A DNA stretch of 32,422 bases from H2-BAC3 sp045863035 (GTDB lineage Bacteria; Bacteroidota; Ignavibacteria; Ignavibacteriales; Ignavibacteriaceae). Made by a program: the position numbers and the translations under genes. Below are positions 15,505 through 26,200 of this stretch, in pieces (positions within the stretch are counted from its first letter, which is position 1; every line of letters starts with the position of its first letter). The stretch is taken from assembly GCA_045863035.1 (NCBI GenBank), contig BTUV01000023.1, forward strand, positions 1-32,422. Direction: 5' to 3'. The notes under the pieces were generated by a model. It did no database searches and had not been told where the DNA came from. It was given only the letters and a program-made list of their open reading frames with translations.

Positions 15505-17745
15505 CTATAAAAGACCTTCCAAGTCTCTTGCGTTTGATTTTGAAACCTTTACTGAATCCAGATGCTCTTTTGTTTCCGCATCGGTCAGAACTGCATTGAT
15601 AGTGCTGCTTCCGCTAAATGAAAACTCAACGGATTCAGAAGCACCCGCTTCGATGGTGATGAGTGCACTGCTGCTTTTCAGAATATTCTGGGCATAAAGC
15701 AAAAGCTGCACCTTTCTTGAAGCAGTAAAAAGATCAGCCCTCCCTTTGCCGGCTGTTAGTTTTACCACGAAGTATTCACCGGTTACTGATGCCAGATCTT
15801 TTTTATTTGTGATGCTCACTTTCAGCCCTGCAGCAGCGGAACCGGAACGGCTGAAAACAAAATTCGGAATGATAATCTCCTGCGGAGTAAGTCCCCCGTG
15901 GGCAAATCCATACACACCTTTCGATTTAAAAGGTCTGTGGTTTTTTGCTGCATACAGATAACGGTAATCTTCATAGGGCCGTTCAAACTGAATCCAGTCA
16001 TTCCGGTTTTGTTTTTCAACAGTGCGCAGAAACCTTTCATGCACTTCCTTTTTACCCTCTGCCGCAGGGTCAAGTTTATCAGCTTCGGTCAGAAGCCCGG
16101 TAAGTACAAAACCATGGTCAGTTACCAGATGTACTTCATGAAAATTCATTTTTAGGAGCAGCAGTATTTTTTCCGCAATCACTTTCTCAAATTCCCTGAA
16201 GAGTTTCAGCACTCCGTGCTGCAGTTTTTCTCCCGCGTCATCTATATCCTTGTAGGTCAGCACCAGATGGTCTCCGGTTACCCCATCATGCAGTTCTTCA
16301 AGATCAAGAAAGGTAATCTCCTTTCCAGATTCTGCCCGCAGTTGCTTTTCCCGTTCGGCATGAATCTGAAACACTTTTCCGCTTTCCGAATAGAGAGCAC
16401 TCATATTATGTTCGGTTATAGAGGGCATTCCCGCAATCATACTGTTTATAACAATGCGACAGTTTGATTCCAGACCATGAGCAATGCTCTCTGCTATTTC
16501 ATAACGGAGCCCGTCGCAGACGATTACCGCTATTCTTCCTTTTGAGCTTATGAACAGCCGGGGCAGATGCCCGCTCTGGTCTTCTTTATAACCGCTGCTG
16601 TATGCGTACCAACGATCTAGAAGCTCTGCCAGTTTACTTTCATAGTGTTCCTGCAGAGGTCTCAGGAGCTCTTCCTCCTGCATAAATTCAGCATAGAGAT
16701 TCCTGACCGCACGGTCAAGTTTATGAAAATGGTTCTTATAAAATTCTGTAACCTTTTCAAAGGAATTGCAGGCGCCAAGCGGTTCTGTGTTAAACTCTGC
16801 CAGGGTCTGTATATCTTTCCACCATTCGGGAATAAACCTGAGCGATTTTCTGTTCTTTATCCGCTGAGCTGTTTTCCGGAGTTTTTCAGTGATATAACTC
16901 TTATCCCTGAAATGTAAGGCGATATCTTTAAGCTGCAGCCGGTCAATTTGCTCAAAGCAATGATCAGGGTGTGCACCCCAGATATCTTTAACGCTGCTTA
17001 TTTCATGCGCTGCAATATATTCTTCAAGCCGGCCGTAATAGGTATTGCTGTCAGCCCAGGCATAATAAACCTCCAGAAGAACACCGCTGAGGGTATTGTT
17101 TATGAGCCCTGAAAAAATCTTCTGCGTAATTTCAGCAGCAAGTGTTTTAGGAGGGATGGTTCTTTCCGGCTGATCAAGCAGTTCAAAAAGTTTTACTTCA
17201 AACAGGCGGTAAACATCCGGGTCTTTTTCGCTTTTATATACTTCCGGATTGTATAAAAATGGGAGAAGTTCTTTCTTAATCTCAATAATCTGTTCAATGC
17301 CGAGCAGAATTTTTTTCCACCAGCCGCTATCCCTGCCAATGCTTTCCTTTGCAGCAGTTATCAGCAGGGGGCTTTCAAGCTGAATCTGTATGCCGGTGAG
17401 GGCAAAAAGTTTTTTCCTTATCCACTCAGCAGGTGAGCTCAGGTTAATCATACCGTGAGTAAAACAGTAGTCATACAGAAAACTGAGCTCATTAAGGGGC
17501 CGCGCCGCATAAAAGACTACTTTTTCTGACTGATGTGTGCTCTCAGCTTTAAAGCGGAGAAAAAACTCCTCCCGCACCCGCTGCCAGTGTTCTGAGTTTG
17601 CCTTCCCGGTTTTAAGCAGCGTATATCCCTTCTGCTCAAGCAGGGGAACCAGAAAACTGCACTGCCCGGAAGGGTCAAGTATAACCGCTCTGCCGCGCGG
17701 CTCAAGCAGTTTGTCAAGTTCTTCAGTAATCCAGATATCAATCAT
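15505..17745 (-). CDS. pglZ: BREX protein PglZ (alkaline-phosphatase superfamily)
   Basis: A 746-residue cytoplasmic protein. The N-terminal half is helical and poorly conserved. The PglZ domain, from about 400, has the metal-site motifs IAVIVCDGLRYE with Asp411, PSITEHNMSALYS (442-454), LVTDHGF with Asp543-His544, and GFAHGGLTPQE with His616. These are arranged as in alkaline-phosphatase-like metalloenzymes. PglZ is required in all BREX types and cooperates with PglX; its reaction in defence is not fully settled. It is somewhat shorter than the 800-plus residues common in type I. The gene begins 53 bases after pglX, the largest gap in the operon, with no clear Shine-Dalgarno, and ends 12 bases before brxL. 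Confidence 0.95.
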   Translation of the reverse strand: MIDIWITEELDKLLEPRGRAVILDPSGQCSFLVPLLEQKGYTLLKTGKANSEHWQRVREEFFLRFKAESTHQSEKVVFYAARPLNELSFLYDYCFTHGMINLSSPAEWIRKKLFALTGIQIQLESPLLITAAKESIGRDSGWWKKILLGIEQIIEIKKELLPFLYNPEVYKSEKDPDVYRLFEVKLFELLDQPERTIPPKTLAAEITQKIFSGLINNTLSGVLLEVYYAWADSNTYYGRLEEYIAAHEISSVKDIWGAHPDHCFEQIDRLQLKDIALHFRDKSYITEKLRKTAQRIKNRKSLRFIPEWWKDIQTLAEFNTEPLGACNSFEKVTEFYKNHFHKLDRAVRNLYAEFMQEEELLRPLQEHYESKLAELLDRWYAYSSGYKEDQSGHLPRLFISSKGRIAVIVCDGLRYEIAESIAHGLESNCRIVINSMIAGMPSITEHNMSALYSESGKVFQIHAEREKQLRAESGKEITFLDLEELHDGVTGDHLVLTYKDIDDAGEKLQHGVLKLFREFEKVIAEKILLLLKMNFHEVHLVTDHGFVLTGLLTEADKLDPAAEGKKEVHERFLRTVEKQNRNDWIQFERPYEDYRYLYAAKNHRPFKSKGVYGFAHGGLTPQEIIIPNFVFSRSGSAAAGLKVSITNKKDLASVTGEYFVVKLTAGKGRADLFTASRKVQLLLYAQNILKSSSALITIEAGASESVEFSFSGSSTINAVLTDAETKEHLDSVKVSKSNARDLEGLL

Positions 17746-17798
17746 TGGTTAACTTTTTCTTTCTGATAAAAGTAAACAGTTGCCCTGTATTTTCATAA

Positions 17799-20700
17799 TC
17801 ACCAGTCTGCGTTAAGGTATTTTTCAAGCTGTGAATTCTTGCCGCCGGATTTTAGCACTTCAGCGCGGAGCATTCCCTTTTTCTGAAGAGGCGCTATATT
17901 CTTCCCCACACCATCATCAAGTTTCGGGTCATAACCCTCGGCTATCAGTTCGTCAAGTTTTTTTGTGAAGTTATCAATTTCCTGAAGCTGGTATCTGATA
18001 GTTTCCAATTCCTGCTGCCCCTGGGCTGTGGCAACTCCTGCAAGCTGCGCGAGCCGGTAACCTAAATTCTGAACCCGGCTGTTTATATATTGCGATTTCA
18101 GTTTAAATAAGCTGTCCCGGTTCCATTTATAAATAATAATATATACTTCAAAACCCTGATAGGGGCCGCTGCTCAGGTGCCAGATAAAGGGAGTTTTGGG
18201 CAGATACATAAACAGATTAAGAAGATTGCTGAGATCCTTAAAAAAATGATGCTCAAGATATTCATTTACCGGTCTGCCAAGCAGACCGTCAAGCTGCATA
18301 TACTGCGCCGGGGTAAAGCCCTGCTGCAGGCAGTAATCCTCAAGCCGTTTGCTCAGTGCATCTTCTCCGGGGAGCCCGACCAGAGGGATGATGCCATCTT
18401 CATCCTGCTGAAGCAAAGTACGTATGCTGTCGGCAAGAAACTCCAATGCTATTTCTGCTGCCCGTGCTTTAGGAAGTATTCCGGCTTCCTTAAACCAGTA
18501 CCATACATTAATGGGGTTCACCTGATGGCGGATGCAGAACTCTTCAAGATCATTATTGCTCTGGTAAAGCGTTTCAAACCCCTCCTTAATTTCACTAACC
18601 GTATTCTCTTCAAAAGTTGCTAAAGGAAGTTGTTTAATATAATCAACTACCTCAGGCAGCGGGTCAGTAATCTGGGCGAGAAACTCACTTCGAGCTTCTT
18701 CAAAAACGGGGAGCGAGCCAATAGATTTGCCCATCTTTTCTTCAACCTGCTGCCGGTCTTCAGTGCTCAGTTCATAAACTTCAAAGATGATCTCGTTTAT
18801 AACAGCTTCATTAAGAAGCATCCAAGCTAATAGTCCGTTTTCAAAATTAAGATACGACAATAAACGATCTTTAATCGAACTATCTGAATAAGCGATTATT
18901 GAATTCCGAACAAAATTCGATTCAATTAAACTAAATGAGTTTATATGTTTTTTTATCGAAACATTTCTAAAAGACAGTAAGGAAACTTTGTCTTCCTGTT
19001 GCTGTGATGGTTTAACAAATGGAATACGCCAGATGTCCCCCTGATTAATATTAACTGTAGGGTTAAGACAATCAGATATATAGAAGATTAGACTTGAGTT
19101 AAAAAAGCCTAAGGCGTAGTTAATATTTGAGAACGAATTAGGAAATATTCCGGGTCCACCAGCATCCGTAATAAAGTTTTTGGGCAAGTATCTAAACGAA
19201 GCGCCTTTTGAACCACTTGCTGTATATGTTATACCTTCGAGGAAATGATAATCTTCATTTCTGACAACCGAAGTTTCGAAATTTTTAATATCAAAACCGT
19301 TGTTGTCCCAATTCAATACCGTCCAATTGTTCCCATACCATTTTTCAAATGGCCCACCTTTTGCATAACAAACCCATTTCTTTTTGTCATTTGAGTATTC
19401 GGTTGAAATGTAGTCTCGATCAATTTCCCACCAGAATCTTAAAAACTTATTGTTATCACTCGTTGTTAAACCTTTTACCACATCAAAGAAGTCATTTACA
19501 ACCTCCCCCTTAAACTTCTCCCTAAACCCATCACTAATCCAATAAATAAAAGGCCAGCCGTCAATGATTTTGAGTTTTTCCTGAGGCAAAGTAAAGTTAT
19601 GTTTGTTTGGGCGGTTGGCTACAAAATCCGATAAAGCTGTCTGGCAAAAATCTCTTTTATTTTTTTCGTTTGGAGTTCTTGTGTATTGATCCAAAGAAAT
19701 AAAAAGTGAATCATTTTTGGTTTTGTTTCCTAACTCCAAAATGTAAAATGCAGGATCCGTCATTATAGTACCAAATAAATTACTTAAGCCGTAGTCAACG
19801 AATATGCTTATGTGTGTATTTGAAAGAATAAATTTCCGGACATCCTTAAATGTTGTGATGTACATGAATGTTAAGGGGTGAATGAGCGCAATTTTCCCTT
19901 CTTCATGCACGAGTTCGTAACCTCGTTTAATGAATACCGCATAAAGATTAGAATTGAATTTATGCGGCTTTTTGTAGTTTGTTTCAATAAATTCTTTTAA
20001 GTCTTTTCCAAAATCAGCGCTGTCAGTATAAGGAGGGTTCGCAACTGCAACATCATATTTCTGTGTTATAATCTGCAGAAAGCTAAGTGCATCCTGTGTT
20101 TTGGTATTAAGAAAAGTAAGACCTTGTTTTTTTGAATGCTCCTCTACCGCTTTCTGAAGCCCGGAAAAGAAATTTTGCCGGAACTGCTCATAATCAGCAA
20201 GGGTGGCTTCTGAGTAAAGACTAATCTGAATGCTGTCAAACTGGCTGACAAGCACACTCATGTGACCGGCAAATTTTTCTTCAAGGCGCAGCAGTGAACC
20301 AAATTTATATGCCTGCTGCAGGTCTTTCCAGATATCCACTATGATTTTTTCAGCCCAGCGGTCTATCTGACCGTTTGTTTCAAAGAGGTGTTTAACCTCC
20401 TTGTAAGGGGGGAGAAAAAAGTCTGAACTGACGATGTTAAAGTGTTCGATTTTAACGGAGCGCTTTTTCCGTTTTGCCTTAATATATAAACCAAGCTGGG
20501 CAAGCTGCACGGCCCGGTCATCAAGGTCAATACCATGAAGGTTATTGGCAATGATCAGTTCCGGGATATCTGCAATTGCATAGTGAGCGCCGTATTCTTC
20601 TATCTGGTCAAGGTAGAGGTCGTAAAAAAGATCAAAACCATAGAGCAGAAAGTTACCTGAGCCGTTTGCCGGGTCAATCATGCGCAGCTCATGCAACGGT

Positions 20701-21503
20701 TTGGGTTCGCGCAACCTTGAGGCAGGTGCACCGGCTATCTTATATTTTTCTTTTATTTTGCTTTCAGGGTACATTTCCAGATAAAGCTTACCAAGACTGT
20801 TATCAACCAGGAACTGCACCACCCACCGGGGCGTATATACCTGGCTCTGAATGCTCACCTTGTTATATTCGGTTTTCTGCCCGCTTGCCTTGTGGGCAGC
20901 TTTTTTGTAATTGTTATAACTTTCATAAAGCCATCCGAGTATATCATCACTCTTCCAGATATCCGGCTCAGACTGGGGGTCTGTTTCAATGCTGTTATAC
21001 GCGGTAATAATACTCTGCATTTCAAGCGGGGCGGGCATCAGGTGATATGGATGAGCGGGGCTGAAAAGGGGTATATCACCAGCCAGTCTGCTCAGTTGTT
21101 CTTCAAGAAAGGGGATAAGCCCTTCTGCTTCCTCATTGCGGGCTTCCGGGTTTTGCTCAAGCCAGGCAAGATGCGCGAATGACCGGCCGCCATGGCTTTC
21201 CCTCCGGGTGACGATTTCCGGATGCAGGGTATGCGCTTCCATTACCTTTAGCGCGGCAAGGCGGTTAAACAGAGTAAAGGTTAGTTCCTCAACAAGTTTT
21301 TCGTATGCGTCTGCCGTGGTTCCGGTCTCCGCTTTGAACACTTCATGGATGGAATCCATTCTCTCCCGCTCACGATGGTACTGCGGAGGTGCGGAGCTGA
21401 TCTGGTCAGAATTTTTTTCGTGAATACCCATCCTGCCGAGCCGGTTTCTGAATGCCCGGTCAATTAACTGCCTTATATGTTCTGCGTGTTCTGAAAGTTT
21501 CAT
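17799..21503 (-). CDS. pglX: BREX adenine-specific DNA methyltransferase PglX
   Basis: A 1234-residue N6-adenine methyltransferase, the usual length for type I PglX. It has an N-terminal helical region with SQVYTPRWVVQFLVDNSLG (220-238), SAM-binding motif I DPANGSGNF at 277-285, a downstream acidic motif LHGIDLDDRAV (322-332), and catalytic motif IV NPPY at 489-492 (DVAVANPPY). The following region, about 550-890, should be target recognition, and the C-terminus (890-1234) is helical. In BREX it methylates one strand of a 6-7 bp asymmetric site to mark self DNA. The target site cannot be predicted here. The DNA for about 18840-19850 is clearly more AT-rich than the flanks. The frame is intact and no long homopolymer was seen in it. 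Confidence 0.96.
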   Translation of the reverse strand: MKLSEHAEHIRQLIDRAFRNRLGRMGIHEKNSDQISSAPPQYHRERERMDSIHEVFKAETGTTADAYEKLVEELTFTLFNRLAALKVMEAHTLHPEIVTRRESHGGRSFAHLAWLEQNPEARNEEAEGLIPFLEEQLSRLAGDIPLFSPAHPYHLMPAPLEMQSIITAYNSIETDPQSEPDIWKSDDILGWLYESYNNYKKAAHKASGQKTEYNKVSIQSQVYTPRWVVQFLVDNSLGKLYLEMYPESKIKEKYKIAGAPASRLREPKPLHELRMIDPANGSGNFLLYGFDLFYDLYLDQIEEYGAHYAIADIPELIIANNLHGIDLDDRAVQLAQLGLYIKAKRKKRSVKIEHFNIVSSDFFLPPYKEVKHLFETNGQIDRWAEKIIVDIWKDLQQAYKFGSLLRLEEKFAGHMSVLVSQFDSIQISLYSEATLADYEQFRQNFFSGLQKAVEEHSKKQGLTFLNTKTQDALSFLQIITQKYDVAVANPPYTDSADFGKDLKEFIETNYKKPHKFNSNLYAVFIKRGYELVHEEGKIALIHPLTFMYITTFKDVRKFILSNTHISIFVDYGLSNLFGTIMTDPAFYILELGNKTKNDSLFISLDQYTRTPNEKNKRDFCQTALSDFVANRPNKHNFTLPQEKLKIIDGWPFIYWISDGFREKFKGEVVNDFFDVVKGLTTSDNNKFLRFWWEIDRDYISTEYSNDKKKWVCYAKGGPFEKWYGNNWTVLNWDNNGFDIKNFETSVVRNEDYHFLEGITYTASGSKGASFRYLPKNFITDAGGPGIFPNSFSNINYALGFFNSSLIFYISDCLNPTVNINQGDIWRIPFVKPSQQQEDKVSLLSFRNVSIKKHINSFSLIESNFVRNSIIAYSDSSIKDRLLSYLNFENGLLAWMLLNEAVINEIIFEVYELSTEDRQQVEEKMGKSIGSLPVFEEARSEFLAQITDPLPEVVDYIKQLPLATFEENTVSEIKEGFETLYQSNNDLEEFCIRHQVNPINVWYWFKEAGILPKARAAEIALEFLADSIRTLLQQDEDGIIPLVGLPGEDALSKRLEDYCLQQGFTPAQYMQLDGLLGRPVNEYLEHHFFKDLSNLLNLFMYLPKTPFIWHLSSGPYQGFEVYIIIYKWNRDSLFKLKSQYINSRVQNLGYRLAQLAGVATAQGQQELETIRYQLQEIDNFTKKLDELIAEGYDPKLDDGVGKNIAPLQKKGMLRAEVLKSGGKNSQLEKYLNADW

Positions 21504-21510
21504 GCTCTGT

Positions 21511-23199
21511 TTACAATAATCGGATTGCTAAAAAATGCTTACCCTTCTGAGTGATGCGGTATTTATTATCAGGGTCAGAAGGTTTTTCAGGAATGGTAAA
21601 GCCGATAAGCCCGGTATCTCTTAATGGCCTGAGATAGATATCCCTGAATTTTTTTGTGTTTTTATAATCGAATGACGCCAATAAATCAGCCATTTTAATT
21701 GGGGTTATGCATAAGCTGAGTATGGAAATTATGTACCAGTTTTTCTTCTTTAAAAGCCGGGTACCTTTTTGGTTCCAGCCCGGTATCTTTTTGAGCTCAT
21801 CTTCAGCAAAAGGTTGTTTTTCAGCCCAATTAAGGGGGGTAAGCCCGGTACCTGCTTTGTGCCAGCCCGGTACCAAATGAATGAGTGCCTCCTCCCAGGT
21901 GCGGTCCAGAAATTCTGATGGTAATTCAATCTGGTTAAGCCCCTCCCAGTGTTCAGGGGGCAGATCAATCTTCAGATCAAGCCAGGGGATAAACTCAGCG
22001 GAGTATTTTGCCAGTGAAACAAACCGGAGCGGCAGAATAACCCTGAAGATATCATCATCAATAAATACGGGATGTGCCCCTTTAACATAATGGGGGAGAT
22101 ATTTATTGGTATTTCTGATGCCGGAACCGATCTCATCAGTCCAGCCGAATGCGGTGAAAAATTTTCTGATATTCGGGTTTTTAGGATAGGGATTAAAACC
22201 ATCAGGGTCAATCACACCATGCAGGTGGGGTTTGTTAGGATTGGTTATAACTACTTCCTGACCAGTAATAAGCAGCTCCGTGGAAAGAGCGCTGGTATAT
22301 TCTCTGTGAACAACAGCGTTGCCGATAACCTCTCTGAAGATTCTATCCCTCAGATCAATCCGCTGATCCCCTTCGAGGAAAAACATTTCGGGGAGATGTT
22401 TACTCACGAATTTTTTTAATTCAAGATAGGTATCAATCAGATTGGTCCGGAGAGGCGGGATGATCCTGTCATCATATCGGTCTTTGTTTTGCTTTCTGAG
22501 CAGCCCTTCGGTTTTATAAGCAGGCAGAATGCTTTGAATGGTCTCATCTTTTCCGAAAATAAGGGCTGCTGCCAGAGTAAGCCCTTCCTGACCGGACTGA
22601 AAGTCCCTTCTCCATAAAATAGCTTCGCGCAGCAGTTCTTCCTTCGATCGTAAAAGCCAGGGATGATCGGACTTGTTGTTCCTGATTAAGGTAAATGCTT
22701 TTTCAAATAACCCATCATCAAGGTCATCCATGCTCAGATGCGGATAAATAATGCCTTCAGTAAAAAAATTTCTTTTTCTGAGATAGATATCACTCAGGCG
22801 GTGCTGATCGTGAGTTATATCAAGATCACTTTCAAAATGTCTGACAAAAATTCTTCCTGAATGATTATGAATCTGGCTGCTTGCCGGTATATGCAGAATA
22901 ATCACCCGGCCTTCAGGAAGAGTAACTGGCAGGGGTTCCACAAAGAGGGGCGGATCAATACAGTCTCTGGAATGTAATGAGGTGATGATATTTTTAATCA
23001 GTGTAAGTTCAGCACCGGGGGATATACCGGTGATATTACCGTTATCAGCAACCCCCAGTAATATGGTACCCCCGTCCGTATTTGAAAAACTGACAACGGT
23101 TTCATAAAGTGATGAAGGGAGAGAATTGTTTGCTTCCTTAAATTCAATACGGTTTCCTTCACCGGAATTTATGAGAAACTGTAACTGCGAAATTTCCAT
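21511..23199 (-). CDS. BREX-embedded AlbA_2 (Schlafen-like) / GHKL-ATPase / winged-helix protein
   Basis: A 562-residue protein of the COG2865-like class of putative transcriptional regulators. The N-terminal AlbA_2 domain (about 14-135) has EGNRIEFKEA and FSNTDGGTILLGVADNG. A GHKL-type ATP-binding module (about 280-395) shows FREVIGNAVVHREY with Glu290 and Asn294 and a glycine box DEIGSG at 355-360. The C-terminus (about 488-562) looks like a winged helix (MADLLASF, KYRITQKGKHFL). Between them a linker carries two copies of a [VI]PGWxxxGTxL motif (443-453 and 472-482). It lies 2 bases after brxC and 7 before pglX, so it is part of the BREX operon. Such proteins are usually called regulators or RNA/DNA-binding proteins. 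Its BREX role is unproven; it could regulate the operon or act as an extra effector. Confidence 0.85.
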   Translation of the reverse strand: MEISQLQFLINSGEGNRIEFKEANNSLPSSLYETVVSFSNTDGGTILLGVADNGNITGISPGAELTLIKNIITSLHSRDCIDPPLFVEPLPVTLPEGRVIILHIPASSQIHNHSGRIFVRHFESDLDITHDQHRLSDIYLRKRNFFTEGIIYPHLSMDDLDDGLFEKAFTLIRNNKSDHPWLLRSKEELLREAILWRRDFQSGQEGLTLAAALIFGKDETIQSILPAYKTEGLLRKQNKDRYDDRIIPPLRTNLIDTYLELKKFVSKHLPEMFFLEGDQRIDLRDRIFREVIGNAVVHREYTSALSTELLITGQEVVITNPNKPHLHGVIDPDGFNPYPKNPNIRKFFTAFGWTDEIGSGIRNTNKYLPHYVKGAHPVFIDDDIFRVILPLRFVSLAKYSAEFIPWLDLKIDLPPEHWEGLNQIELPSEFLDRTWEEALIHLVPGWHKAGTGLTPLNWAEKQPFAEDELKKIPGWNQKGTRLLKKKNWYIISILSLCITPIKMADLLASFDYKNTKKFRDIYLRPLRDTGLIGFTIPEKPSDPDNKYRITQKGKHFLAIRLL

Positions 23200-23201
23200 A
23201 G

Positions 23202-26200
23202 TCAGGAAGTAATTTCTACTTCGTCACTATCGGAGGCACCGGCAATTTTATGCAGTTCGGACTGCAGCCAGTTCCGGTACTCTGCAACTTTCATGCTTCC
23301 GGCGGGCATCTGTATCCTGATTTTTTTGACCACGGGTGCGGCCGCCCCTCCTGAAACCGGTTCAGGCGGTATTACTCTTACCAGACCTGCTCTGATGATT
23401 TCAGCTTCGGTTTTTTTACCGGGGAGCAATTCAATAAATGAGAGCACTTCAGAATAGGTAAATCTGCTTTGCTGGTCTTTTACATCAAAAGCAAGAGTAA
23501 CTGAGGGGTTCCTTCTGTGCTGAGCATACTGTGCAAGTCCTTCGGCTTTTTCTTTTGCGCTGCTGTTCAGTCCCGCAGGAAGTGAATCGATCTCTGCAAT
23601 AAGATTTTTAGTAATAACGGCCAGTTGTGAATAGCCCTCAGCACAGATTTTCATTGCACTGCTGAAAATGCGGTGATACTCATCTTTTATTTTTTGTGCT
23701 GCCTGCTGCAGTTGTGCAAAGTTCGCGACAACATCTCCCGTGAGAAGTGAGGAAAACTCACTCAACTGCTTTTGTATATCCGGACTTGCAGTCGCTGATT
23801 TTGTCAGTTCATCATGTACTGCATCAGCAAACAGTTTCCACTCATGCACTTTTGGAAAGCGGTCAGCAACAAACTTGTCAGTTTTTTCAATTTCACTGAC
23901 CGCTGCCGTGAATTGATCTTTAATCTTAAGAAATTCTTCTGCTTTGTCAAAATAATTTGCCTCACTCACCGCGCCGGTAAGTCCGCCAAGAAAGCCGCCG
24001 CTTTTCAAAGTTGCGGGGAATAGTTTTCCAAACTCCTTAATGTTCTTGGAAAGCACATCAGTTCTGTCTGCTAATTTTACTGATATATCACGGATGGTAT
24101 TAACCAGATCAAAGTCACTGGTATTATAATCAATATGCCGGTCAGTATAAAGAGCAGGGTTTAGATTCATGATCGTTTCAGCAAGTTGCTGTTTCTGCGC
24201 AAGTGAAAGTGTTTTGGAAACTGCCTTGAAAGATGCTTTTCTGAATTCCCTTGCCGAGGAGAATATATCAGCCGCGCCGTTATCTCTCCAGGAAAATTTA
24301 TCTGCTCCGTTGTGGCGGGCTATAATCTTTCCACCGCGCATCAGTGCCGCAACTGATGTGATAACCGTACCGAAGGTAAATCCTGCCGGCGGTTTTTCAA
24401 GTTCAGTTTCAAGAGATGCACCGTCAACAAAAGTGTTTCTCAGCCGGAATAAAATTTCTTCAGAGACCTTCAGGTTTGCGCCGGTAAAGCTCCCCTGTGC
24501 GTCAAAAAAGAGGAAGTCGCTCCCGTTAAAATACTGATGCAGTCGTGAGTTATTCGCTTCTTTAATGACCGAGGCAGCTATGGTGTCATTCAGCTGTGAG
24601 GAAAGCCGTTTGCTGTAAACATTACCGATCATCAGCTTTTGCTGTTTCTGCAGATCGCTAAGGCAGGTTGCGGGTGTAACCTCGGTAAGGTTATACATAT
24701 AGATTATGGTGGCATTTTGCAGGGCATTATTCACCAGATCAGTAACTCTTCTGAGTTTTTCTTCCTTAGCGGCTGAAAAGCTCATCAGAATTCTGCCTTC
24801 TTCTGACTGTGGATTGCTGTACTTTTGTTCGAGATAGCTTATCCGTTCTGCTTCATCAATCAGGCGGTCAATTTCCCTGAAGGAAGTATTATCAGGCACA
24901 AGCCAGAGCAGGTCTTTATCGTTCTGATGCCGTGCCCTGAGAGCTGAAATATCAGCAGAGCGGTCGTCTGAAAAATTGTAAATACTTTTTATCTTAATCT
25001 GAAGATACTTCTGCTTTGCGGTGGTAAGTTCATCATCGTTATCGGTGGTGATATAAAAATCGTACTGCAGGCCATTATCAGAAACGCGGGCTGAAGATTT
25101 AACTGCTTCGGAAGTTTTATATGCCGTTGTAAGTTGTTTTTTCTTTGCAAAGCTCTGCACGGTAAACCCGTTCATCTCATCAAGCAGCCGCTGTTCAATA
25201 TCTGATGTGATTCTGTAGGTTTTATTATTCTCGAGAAGAATTTTAGCTTCAACCAGAATTTCGAGTGCTTTAAGAATCTGTTCCTGCGTTTTATGAAACT
25301 GGTCGGGGTCACTGATAAAGGACCGGGTTATATTCGGGAGTGTTGGCGGGGTTATTTCTGCCTCAGTGAGGAAGTTAATTGTTTCGAGCAAACGCCTGCC
25401 GTTAACGGTGGATTTAACTTCCGTGAGAGTTCTTTCAGCATTGGAATAGCGGCTCACTAAGCGTACCGGCGGCTGGGGCTGTCCTTCCTTTGCAATGTGC
25501 CAGCCGGTTACCGTATGAAACAGATCGGTATGCTGCACTTCCTGGCGGAGTATATCATAGGTAGTGATTATCATACCGCGTGCCGCTACTTTTGTGGAAG
25601 CATATCCTTTGGTGCCAAAAAGAAAGTTCTGCAGCAGGTCAAACTGGTATTTATAAAAAGGGTAATAGGTTCTGTATGATTCCTGATTGTCTGTTTTACT
25701 GACACCGGCTCCATGAAGAGAGGCATGGTCTGCTATCTTGCCGGAGTTTTTTGCATAATAATCAGCAAGCTCTTTAAGCCCCTTTTCATTTTTTTTGAGC
25801 AGCCGGTTGCGGATGATGACATCAACCTCGGTTGCCTCAAGATGAATTTTTGTTTTAAACCGGTCGGTAACTTTCGTAAGCTGCGCGCGGTCAACATTGG
25901 AGTTGTTTATTACATCATCAAGTTTTTCCTGTGCTATGGCAATAGTCCAGACCTTACCTCCGAGCGAAGAAAGCGCTTCACTTACCCCCTCAAGATCGAG
26001 CAGGGTGAATTTCTGCTGGCTTACGGCTTCACTGGTTTCATCAAACATGAAGACAATTTTTTCATTCTTCTTTATCGCCAGATAGTTTTCAAGCTCTTCT
26101 TTAAGCCGTGCCGCGCTGAACTGGTCAATTTCGCGCCTTACTGAAGTGATCAGATTCTGGTAATCAGCATCGGATTTTCCGGATGCAATATATATTTCCC

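Noticed and set aside
21835..21840. Six-base G run within the accessory BREX gene as a phase-variation tract.
   Set aside because: Runs of six G or C occur several times in the window, including intergenic sites, so this one is not exceptional.
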